A stretch of 8,272 nucleotides of DNA from JBOHCT01 sp050699055. GTDB taxonomy: Bacteria > Actinomycetota > Actinomycetes > Streptosporangiales > JBOHCT01. The position numbers and the translations under genes are program-made. Location of the stretch: positions 1 through 8,272 of the forward strand of contig JBOHCT010000191.1 in assembly GCA_050699055.1 (NCBI GenBank). The letters run 5' to 3'. Below, piece after piece: positions 1 to 5,390 of this stretch; within the stretch, counting starts at the first letter, position 1, and each line of letters starts with the position of its first letter. Below the pieces are notes generated by a model, which was not told where the DNA came from, ran no database searches, and saw only the letters and a list, made by a program, of their open reading frames with translations.

Positions 1-53
1 GGATGGGACTGCTGGGACCCCGCCCCAGCGACCTATCCGCGCGACCTCTAGCT

Positions 54-335
54 CTAGCCGAAGCGACCGGCGAGGTAGTCCGCCGTGGCCCGCTGCGTCG
101 GAGCCGCGAACAGTCGCGAGGTGGAGCCGGCCTCCACCAGCCGTCCAGGCCGGCCCGGCCCCGGCACGGTCAGGAACGCGGTCGTCTCGCTCACGCGCGC
201 GGCCTGCTGCATGTTGTGCGTGACGATCACGATGGTGTACTTCCTCTTGAGCTCCCGGACGAGCTCCTCGATCGCTGACGTCGAGACGGGGTCGAGCGCC
301 GAGCACAGCTCATCCATCAGCAGCACCTCCGGTTC
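54..335 (-). pseudogene. pstB: PstB C-terminal fragment (phosphate ABC transporter ATPase), truncated
   Basis: PstB is the ATPase of the high-affinity phosphate importer PstSCAB and acts on the cytoplasmic face of the membrane. Only about the last 94 residues remain here. The frame can be read from T-E-P-E-V-L-L-M-D-E (the Walker B region) through the D-loop SALDP, the H-loop IVIVTHNMQQAARVS, and the usual PstB end DYLAGRFG followed by TAG. Walker A, the Q-loop and the LSGGQ signature are missing, so it cannot work as an ATPase. The near-invariant proline after the Walker B glutamate is leucine (DEL instead of DEP), which a single C-to-T change explains and which suggests decay. Upstream of about position 335 the PstB homology stops and a regX3 fragment begins on the other strand. 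No pstS, pstC, pstA or phoU is visible. Family identity is secure. Whether the truncation is a real deletion or an assembly join is not decided by the sequence. Confidence 0.85.
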
Positions 336-346
336 CGTTGGTGGCC
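334..346. other. Head-to-head junction of two truncated genes (breakpoint)
   Basis: PstB homology on the minus strand ends at about 335 (E-P-E-V-L-L-M-D-E read leftwards). RegX3 homology on the plus strand starts at about 344 (A-G-P-V-R-M-D). Both genes lose their N-terminal halves at the same spot, which points to one joining event. The sequence GGCCGGCCCGG at 343-353, beside the join, also occurs at 148-158 inside the pstB fragment. In DNA this GC-rich, that repeat may be chance. Confidence 0.75.
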
Positions 347-631
347 GGCCCGGTGCGGATGGACGTCGAGCGCCACACCGTGCGGGTGCGCGGGCGCGAC
401 GTGAGCTTGCCTCTGAAGGAGTTCGAGCTGCTGGAGGCGCTCCTTTCGCACGCCGGACGGGTGCTGACCCGGGGCCAGCTGATCGAGATGGTGTGGGGTG
501 CGGACTATGTCGGCGACACCAAGACCCTCGACGTGCACGTCAGGCGGCTCCGGACGAAAACCGAGGCGGATCCGGGCCGTCCAAGGCACCTCGTGACCGT
601 CCGGGGGCTCGGCTACAAGTTCGAGCCGTGA
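338..631 (+). pseudogene. regX3: RegX3-type response regulator, DNA-binding domain only (truncated)
   Basis: This is the C-terminal winged-helix (Trans_reg_C, OmpR/PhoB class) domain of a two-component response regulator. In actinobacteria RegX3 pairs with SenX3 and controls phosphate-starvation genes. About 97 residues are open. GPVRMDVERH opens the domain, LPLKEFELLEALL and GRVLTRGQLIEMVWG form its core, TKTLDVHVRRLR is the recognition-helix region, and HLVTVRGLGYKFEP ends it. The whole receiver domain, with the phosphorylated aspartate, is absent. The only in-frame starts before the homology are TTG 338 and GTG 341, with no ribosome-binding site. The homology begins within a few bases of where the pstB fragment begins on the other strand. 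A residue that is normally isoleucine (RLRxKIEADP) is threonine here, one transition away. If it is expressed it could bind DNA without phosphorylation control, but a dead remnant is more likely. PhoB-like paralogues are an alternative name, but the motif set fits RegX3 best. Confidence 0.82.
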
Positions 632-662
632 CCTCACGGACCACCCCTCACGCCCCCACCGC

Positions 663-1616
663 TCAGCCGAGGGCTCGGGGGTGAGCGGAGGCGTACACCT
701 CGCGCAGGTGCTCGACCGTCACCAGCGTGTACACCTGGGTGGTCGTGACCGAGGCATGGCCGAGCAGCTCCTGCACCACGCGGACGTCGGCGCCGCCGTC
801 GAGGAGGTGGGTGGCGAAGGAATGCCTCAGCGTGTGCGGGGAGACGGCGGCGAGCCTCGCCCGTCTCGCCGCGGCGCGCAGGACAGCCCAGGCGCCCTGT
901 CGGGAGAGCTGGCCACCGCGGGCGTTCAGGAAGAGTCCTCCCCCGCCCTGCCCGGATGCCGCGAGCGTCGGGCGGGCCCGTACGAGGTAGGCCGCCAATG
1001 ACTCGCTGGCGTAGCGCCCCATCGGGACGAGGCGTTGCTTGCCGCCCTTGCCCGCGAGCCGCACGATCCCCTCGTCGAGGTCCACGTCGTCGACCGCCAG
1101 CCCCACCGCCTCGGAGATGCGGGCGCCCGTGCCGTACAGCACTTCGAGGAGCGCGCGATCGCGGAGCGACCGGGCGGTGTCGCCCGGGCCGGCCGCGGTC
1201 AGCAGTCGCTCCACCTCGTCGACCGAGAGTGCCTTCGGCAGGCGGCGCGGGGGTGTGGGAGGACGCACGGCCCGCGACGGGTCGCTGGAGGCGATCCCCT
1301 CGCGCGTCGCGAAACGGTGCAGCCCTCGCACGGCCACGACCGCACGGGCCGCGGACCCCGCGCCGAGCGGCTGGTGCTCGGCATCCCCTTCGCGAAGGGC
1401 GACGACGAACGACGCGACGTCCTCCTCGGTCACGGCGTCGAGTGTCGCGCGGCCCCGCCCTGTCAGAACTGTGAGATACCGCCGCAGGTCGCGGCCGTAC
1501 GACGCGAGGGTGTTGGCGGCGAGCCCCCGCTCGACGGCGAGGTGGTCGAGATAGCCGCGAACCACGGCCTCCAGCCGTGGCGACGGCGATGGGGCGGCCT
1601 TCGTCGTCTCGGTCAG
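663..1616 (-). CDS. xerD: Site-specific tyrosine recombinase XerD
   Basis: XerD works with XerC at dif to resolve chromosome dimers at cell division. The 317-residue product has an N-terminal SAM-like core-binding domain (about residues 14-110, with the typical GLAANTLASYGRDLRRYL segment) and a C-terminal catalytic domain. All catalytic residues are visible: R166 (GTGARISEAVGL), K190 (AGKGGKQR), H261 and R264 (SPHTLRHSFATHLL), H287 (LLGHASVTTTQVYT) and the nucleophile Y296. Length is close to the family's usual 300. The start is unclear. The chosen CTG at 1616 overlaps the ald stop as CTGA and leaves a normal N-terminus. The nearest ATG, at 1745, would add 43 Arg/Pro-rich residues over ald. 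A GTG at 1565 seems too short, with GGAGG only 2 nt upstream. It is the last gene of the leftward cluster and ends 31 bp from the convergent regX3 fragment. No terminator stem with a T-run is visible. A XerC-like paralogue is possible. Confidence 0.9.
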   Translation of the reverse strand: MTETTKAAPSPSPRLEAVVRGYLDHLAVERGLAANTLASYGRDLRRYLTVLTGRGRATLDAVTEEDVASFVVALREGDAEHQPLGAGSAARAVVAVRGLHRFATREGIASSDPSRAVRPPTPPRRLPKALSVDEVERLLTAAGPGDTARSLRDRALLEVLYGTGARISEAVGLAVDDVDLDEGIVRLAGKGGKQRLVPMGRYASESLAAYLVRARPTLAASGQGGGGLFLNARGGQLSRQGAWAVLRAAARRARLAAVSPHTLRHSFATHLLDGGADVRVVQELLGHASVTTTQVYTLVTVEHLREVYASAHPRALG

Positions 1617-2728
1617 CGCAGCACCTCGTCCAGGTGGGTGGACGGCATGGCGTGGGCGTCCGCCACCGGGCCGTAGACGATCTGGCCCTCGTAGGTGTTG
1701 AGGCCGAGGGCGAGCGTGTGGTCGCGGCGGCAGGCCTCGCGCCATCCGTGCTCGGCGATGGCCACGATGTAGGGCAGGGTGACGTTGGTCAGGGCGTAGG
1801 TCGAGGTGTGCGGGACCGCGCCCGGCATGTTGGCGACGCAGTAGAAGATCGAGTCACCGACCGTGAAGGTGGGGTTGTCATGGGTGGTGGGGTGGCTGGA
1901 CTCGAAGCAGCCACCCTGGTCGATGGCGATGTCGACGAGTACCGAGCCGGGCTTCATCCGGGCCACGAGAGCGTCGGACACGAGTGTCGGGGCCTTGGCA
2001 CCCGGCATGAGGACCGCCCCGATCACCAGGTCGGCGTCACAGACGGCCTTCTCCACCTCGTAGGCGTTCGACGCGACAGTCTGGCAGTGGCCCTGGTAGA
2101 TGCGGTCGGCCTCGCGTAGCTTGTCGATGTTCTTGTCCAGCAGCAACACCTCGGCCTGCATGCCGAGCGCGATGACCGCGGCGTTCATGCCCGATACCCC
2201 GGCGCCCAGCACCACCACCTTGGCCGCGTAGACCCCGGACACGCCGCCCATCAGCACCCCGCGACCGCCCGCGTCGCGTTGTAGACAGTGCGCGCCCACC
2301 TGGGCCGCCATCCGACCCGCGACCTCCGACATCGGGGCCAACAGCGGCAGCCCGCCGCCCGCCGCCTGCACGGTCTCGTACGCGAGCGCCGTCACCCCGC
2401 TGTCGACCAGGGCCTGCGTACACTCTCGCGAGGCCGCCAGATGCAGGTAGGTGAACAGCGTCTGATCCTTACGCAGCCGGTGGTACTCCTCGGCCACCGG
2501 CTCCTTGACCTTCAGGATCAGCTCACCCTCGCCCCACACCTCGTCGGGCGAGTCCACCACACTGCCGCCCGCGGCCACATAGCCATCGTCGGGGATCGCC
2601 GACCCGACGCCAGCGTCGGTCTCGACGACCACCTCATGCCCGGCACGCACCAACTCATGAACCCCGGCCGGGGTAATCGCGACGCGATACTCATTGTTCT
2701 TCAGCTCGCGGGGAACACCGATCTTCAC
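1613..2728 (-). CDS. ald: L-alanine dehydrogenase
   Basis: This cytoplasmic enzyme interconverts L-alanine + NAD+ + H2O and pyruvate + NH4+ + NADH, linking alanine use to carbon and nitrogen metabolism. From GTG 2728 the protein has 371 residues and begins with V(M)KIGVPREL. With that start, the residues known to be important in mycobacterial Ald fall at the same numbers: R15 (NNEYRVAITP), K75 (LKVKEP), H96 (YLHLAAS) and D270 (DIAIDQGG). The Rossmann glycine motif is GAGVSG at 175-180. The start is also favoured by AGGTGG (2739-2734), 5 nt upstream. The in-frame GTG at 2737 lies inside that ribosome-binding site. The stop overlaps xerD, and the 111-bp gap from the NUDIX gene could hold its own promoter. 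One small variation is GGVSGVYAAKVVV, where the family usually has GGVPGV. Identity is secure. Confidence 0.95.
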   Translation of the reverse strand: MKIGVPRELKNNEYRVAITPAGVHELVRAGHEVVVETDAGVGSAIPDDGYVAAGGSVVDSPDEVWGEGELILKVKEPVAEEYHRLRKDQTLFTYLHLAASRECTQALVDSGVTALAYETVQAAGGGLPLLAPMSEVAGRMAAQVGAHCLQRDAGGRGVLMGGVSGVYAAKVVVLGAGVSGMNAAVIALGMQAEVLLLDKNIDKLREADRIYQGHCQTVASNAYEVEKAVCDADLVIGAVLMPGAKAPTLVSDALVARMKPGSVLVDIAIDQGGCFESSHPTTHDNPTFTVGDSIFYCVANMPGAVPHTSTYALTNVTLPYIVAIAEHGWREACRRDHTLALGLNTYEGQIVYGPVADAHAMPSTHLDEVLR

Positions 2729-2733
2729 CGTCT

Positions 2734-2739
2734 CCACCT
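2734..2739 (-). promoter_or_regulatory. Ribosome-binding site that sets the ald start
   Basis: Read on the minus strand, AGGTGG matches the AGGAGG core at five of six bases and sits 5 nt before GTG 2728. It overlaps the alternative GTG 2737, which makes the longer form unlikely. Confidence 0.6.
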
Positions 2740-2743
2740 CTCC

Positions 2744-2763
2744 CCGCGCGGGCCGCGCGGCCC
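2744..2763. repeat. GC palindromes just upstream of ald
   Basis: GGGCCGCGCGGCCC at 2750-2763 is a perfect 14-bp palindrome. CCGCGCGG occurs twice, at 2744-2751 and 2753-2760, one base apart. In the ald mRNA leader this could fold into a strong stem just before the ribosome-binding site, or it could bind a protein. There is no T-run, so it is not a classic terminator. Chance is a real possibility at this GC content. Confidence 0.3.
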
Positions 2764-2839
2764 CATTGCCGCACGTGACCGTACCCGACGCGGGTCGCAG
2801 GGTCCGTTCACCCGACCCTTCGACGTCGTCAGCGTCTTC

Positions 2840-3484
2840 TCAACTCTCGGGAGCGTCGGCCGGACGAAGATCACGGAACCCGTCCGCACGGACGGTGTAC
2901 GCGGCGAGGATACCCGTGACGGCCGTCGGGTTGTGGATGTCTCCCGCCAGCACCTTGGTCACCGCGTCCGCGAGCGGCATCCACACGACCGGCATATCCT
3001 TCTCCTCATGCTCGCCGACGAAACGGTCCTCGTCTGCGACCTCGACGATGCCGCGGGCGAGGAACACGCGCATCCGTTCGTCGGACATGCCTGGTGAGGA
3101 GCGGTAGTCCACGAGGGTGAGCCACTCCCGCGCCTCGCAGCCCGCCTCTTCGTACAACTCGCGGCGCGCCGTAGCCCATGATTGCTCGCCATCGACGTCG
3201 CGCAGGCCCGCGGGCACCTCCCACATCATCAGCCCCGGCGGGTGGCGGTACTGCCGCACGAGCAGCACACGGTCGTCATCGTCGAGGGCGACCACCCCTA
3301 CCGCCCCGGGATGCTCGACGAGGTCGCGTTCGACGGCCTCGCCGTCGGGCATGCGGACAGTGTCAGTGCGGACGGAGAAGACGGCGCCCTCGAACCGGGA
3401 CCGGGTACGCGTGACCTCCCACCACTCGGGCCGGTCATGGATCTCGGCGACGCCCGCGGGCGCCGCGTCGCGGGGCCCGCTCAT
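2840..3484 (-). CDS. NUDIX hydrolase, ADP-ribose pyrophosphatase type
   Basis: Members of this group split ADP-ribose or similar nucleotide-sugars into AMP and a sugar phosphate, using Mg2+, in the cytoplasm. The 214-residue protein has an N-terminal strand region (RSRFEGAVFSVRTDTV, about 29-43) typical of ADP-ribose pyrophosphatases, then AVGVVALDDDDRVLLVRQYR (61-80) leading into the NUDIX box. In that box G93, E100, R108-E109-L110, E112-E113 and G115 are all present. There is one more residue between the first glycine and E100 than in the strict consensus. SSPGMSDE at 129-136 matches the post-box segment of the ADP-ribose group. The ATG at 3484 overlaps the pyrG TGA as ATGA, with no ribosome-binding site of its own, so translation is probably coupled. 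A NUDIX gene right after pyrG is a standard actinobacterial arrangement. The exact substrate cannot be read from the sequence. Confidence 0.9.
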   Translation of the reverse strand: MSGPRDAAPAGVAEIHDRPEWWEVTRTRSRFEGAVFSVRTDTVRMPDGEAVERDLVEHPGAVGVVALDDDDRVLLVRQYRHPPGLMMWEVPAGLRDVDGEQSWATARRELYEEAGCEAREWLTLVDYRSSPGMSDERMRVFLARGIVEVADEDRFVGEHEEKDMPVVWMPLADAVTKVLAGDIHNPTAVTGILAAYTVRADGFRDLRPADAPES

Positions 3485-5184
3485 GCGCGCGTCACCGCGC
3501 GTTCATCCGCGAGGCCGTCGCCGACGACGCCCGCGGCGACGCCGCCGCGCGTCTCCGCGTAGTCGAGCGCGGCCGCGACGAGCCCAGCGAAGAGCGGGTG
3601 GGCACGAGTCGGGCGGGAGCGCAGCTCGGGATGCGCCTGGGTGCCGACGAAGAAGGGGTGAAGGTCGCGGCGCAGCTCCGCGTACTCGACAAGCCTGCCG
3701 TCGGGGGAGGTGCCGGAAAAGATCATCCCCGCGGCTTCCAGGCGCTCGCGGTAGGTGTTATTGACCTCGTAGCGGTGCCGATGCCGCTCGTCGGCGTGCG
3801 GCGTGCCGTAGAGCTCGCGGACGATCGTGCCGTCGACGAGCGTCGCGGGGTACGAGCCGAGCCGCATCGTCCCGCCCATGTCACGCTCTCCCGCCACGAC
3901 GTCGACCTGGTCGACCATGGTCGCGATCACGGGATGCGGCGTGTCGGGTTCGAACTCCGCGCTGTCCGCGCCGGGGAGAGAGGCGAGGTCGCGGGCGACC
4001 TCGATCACCTGGCACTGCAGCCCGAGACACAGACCAAGGGTGGGAAGGCCGTGGACGCGCGCGTGCTGGATCGCGCCGACCTTGCCCTCGATGCCGCGGA
4101 TACCGAAGCCTCCTGGGATGACGACGCCGTCGACACCGTCGAGCTCCCGTGCGGCTCCCTCGGAAGTCGCGCAATCGTCACTGGTGACCCACCGGATGTT
4201 GACGCGGGCGTCGTGCGCGAAACCGCCCGCGCGCAGCGCTTCTGTCACCGACAGATAGGCGTCGGGGAGCTCGAGGTACTTGCCGACGAGGGCGACCGTG
4301 ACCTCGTGGGCCGGCCGGTGCACCCGGCGCAGCAGCTCGTCCCACTCGGTCCAGTCGACATCGCGGAAAGGCAGGCCAAGCCGGCGGACGACATAGGCGT
4401 CGAGTCCCTCGGCGTGCAGCACCTTGGGGATGTCGTAGATCGACGCGGCGTCGACGGCGGAGACCACACCCTCCTCGTCGACGTCGCACATGAGGCTCAC
4501 CTTGTGCTTCAGGCTCTGGCTGATCGGCCGGTCGGAGCGGCACACGATCGCGTCGGGCTGCAGCCCGATCGAGCGAAGCGCCGCCACGGAGTGCTGGGTG
4601 GGTTTGGTCTTGAGCTCCCCGGAAGGCCCGATGTACGGCAGCAGCGAGACGTGGAGGAAGAAACAGCGCTCTCTGCCGATCTCGTGCCGGATCTGGCGTA
4701 CGGCCTCGAGGAACGGTTGCGACTCGATGTCCCCGACGGTCCCGCCGACCTCGGTGATGACGACGTCGACGCCCGGACCGCCCAGACGGAGGATCCGGTC
4801 CTTGATCTCATCGGTGATGTGCGGGATGACCTGGACGGTGTCGCCAAGATAGGCCCCCCGGCGCTCCTTGGCGATGACGCTGGAGTAAATCTGGCCGGTG
4901 GTCACGTTGGCCGAGCCGTCGAGATCGGTGTCCAGGAAACGTTCGTAGTGACCAATGTCGAGATCGGTCTCCGCGCCGTCGTCGGTGACGAAAACCTCTC
5001 CGTGCTGGAAGGGGTTCATCGTCCCTGGATCGACGTTGAGGTACGGATCCAGCTTTTGCATCGTGACCCGCAGACCGCGGAGCGAGAGGAGGCGCCCGAG
5101 GCTCGAGGCAGTGAGACCCTTACCGAGGCTCGAGGCGACGCCGCCCGTCACGAACAGATGCTTGGTTGTCACGGCCGCTGACAA
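3481..5184 (-). CDS. pyrG: CTP synthase
   Basis: PyrG converts UTP to CTP using ATP and glutamine, the last step of pyrimidine nucleotide synthesis. The 567-residue protein contains an N-terminal amidoligase domain (about 8-275) with the P-loop GGVASSLGKG (14-23), KLDPYLNVDPGTMNPFQHGE and TEVGGTVGDIES. A C-terminal class I glutamine amidotransferase domain (about 292-545) has the nucleophile C386 in LGLCLGLQ, an oxyanion segment IPGGFGIRG, and catalytic H518 and E520 in AHPE. The full motif set is intact and the length is normal for actinobacteria. TTG 5184 is chosen because GGGAG (5195-5191) lies 6 nt upstream. The alternative GTG at 5172 has no ribosome-binding site. It is the first gene of the leftward cluster, translationally coupled to the NUDIX gene and divergent from the lacI-family gene. 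Identity is secure. Confidence 0.97.
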   Translation of the reverse strand: MSAAVTTKHLFVTGGVASSLGKGLTASSLGRLLSLRGLRVTMQKLDPYLNVDPGTMNPFQHGEVFVTDDGAETDLDIGHYERFLDTDLDGSANVTTGQIYSSVIAKERRGAYLGDTVQVIPHITDEIKDRILRLGGPGVDVVITEVGGTVGDIESQPFLEAVRQIRHEIGRERCFFLHVSLLPYIGPSGELKTKPTQHSVAALRSIGLQPDAIVCRSDRPISQSLKHKVSLMCDVDEEGVVSAVDAASIYDIPKVLHAEGLDAYVVRRLGLPFRDVDWTEWDELLRRVHRPAHEVTVALVGKYLELPDAYLSVTEALRAGGFAHDARVNIRWVTSDDCATSEGAARELDGVDGVVIPGGFGIRGIEGKVGAIQHARVHGLPTLGLCLGLQCQVIEVARDLASLPGADSAEFEPDTPHPVIATMVDQVDVVAGERDMGGTMRLGSYPATLVDGTIVRELYGTPHADERHRHRYEVNNTYRERLEAAGMIFSGTSPDGRLVEYAELRRDLHPFFVGTQAHPELRSRPTRAHPLFAGLVAAALDYAETRGGVAAGVVGDGLADERAVTRA

Positions 5185-5190
5185 GGAGGG

Positions 5191-5195
5191 CTCCC
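5191..5195 (-). promoter_or_regulatory. Ribosome-binding site supporting the TTG start of pyrG
   Basis: Read on the minus strand, GGGAG is followed by 6 nt and then TTG 5184. This favours TTG over the GTG twelve bases further in. Confidence 0.5.
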
Positions 5196-5239
5196 GTGGT
5201 CGTCCTTCGGCGGACTCGCCGCCCTATCCACGGGCTTTC

Positions 5240-5245
5240 AGAATA
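5240..5245 (-). promoter_or_regulatory. Possible -10 box for pyrG
   Basis: TATTCT on the minus strand lies in the only AT-rich patch of the 206-bp divergent region (about 5235-5248), roughly 56 bp before the pyrG start. It matches TATAAT at four of six bases. No convincing -35 is seen 17 nt upstream, so this is a weak call. Confidence 0.25.
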
Positions 5246-5299
5246 ACAGCCTCCGCCCCCTGTGGCTTTCTCGCCCCGCCCCGCGTGTCTCAACCTTCG

Positions 5300-5336
5300 C
5301 GGGCGGGAGCTTCGCCCGAGGTCACGATCTGGTGAC
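5300..5336. repeat. Two inverted repeats in the pyrG/lacI divergent region
   Basis: CGGGCG (5300-5305) and CGCCCG (5313-5318) form a 6-bp stem with a 7-nt loop. GTCAC (5321-5325) and GTGAC (5332-5336) are arms separated by 6 bp, a spacing usual for a dimeric regulator site. Both lie between the two divergent genes. Neither is followed by a T-run. Function is unknown, and a protein-binding site is a guess. Confidence 0.3.
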
Positions 5337-5353
5337 GCCTCCCGACCAGCGTC

Positions 5354-5383
5354 TTGACAGAGGTTCCTCAGGACGTGTTGCCT
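5354..5383 (+). promoter_or_regulatory. Possible promoter of the lacI-family gene, giving a leaderless mRNA
   Basis: TTGACA at 5354-5359 is a perfect -35 hexamer. Eighteen bases later, TTGCCT (5378-5383) is a poor -10. Transcription from it would start at about 5390-5391, on the GTG start codon. That fits the absence of a ribosome-binding site before the gene. The weak -10 keeps confidence low. Confidence 0.35.
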
Positions 5384-5390
5384 GCGGTAT

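Noticed and set aside
148..353. Repeat GGCCGGCCCGG at 148-158 and 343-353 as the recombination site of the junction
   Set aside because: A repeat-mediated deletion would normally leave one copy at the join. Both copies are explained by coding sequence, and such G/C strings are common here.
632..662. Bidirectional terminator between the regX3 fragment and xerD
   Set aside because: The 31-bp gap has no clear stem-loop and no T-run.
85..684. 199-residue plus-strand frame across the pstB fragment and junction
   Set aside because: It is antisense to PstB motifs and out of frame with the RegX3 domain, so it is not a real fusion gene.
1617..1745. N-terminal extension of xerD to ATG 1745
   Set aside because: The 43 extra residues are Arg/Pro-rich, are read out of frame over the conserved ald C-terminus, and have no counterpart in XerD.
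3598..5181. 527-residue open frame opposite pyrG
   Set aside because: It lies antisense to a gene with all CTP synthase motifs, its product has no recognisable family features, and long antisense frames are expected at this GC content.
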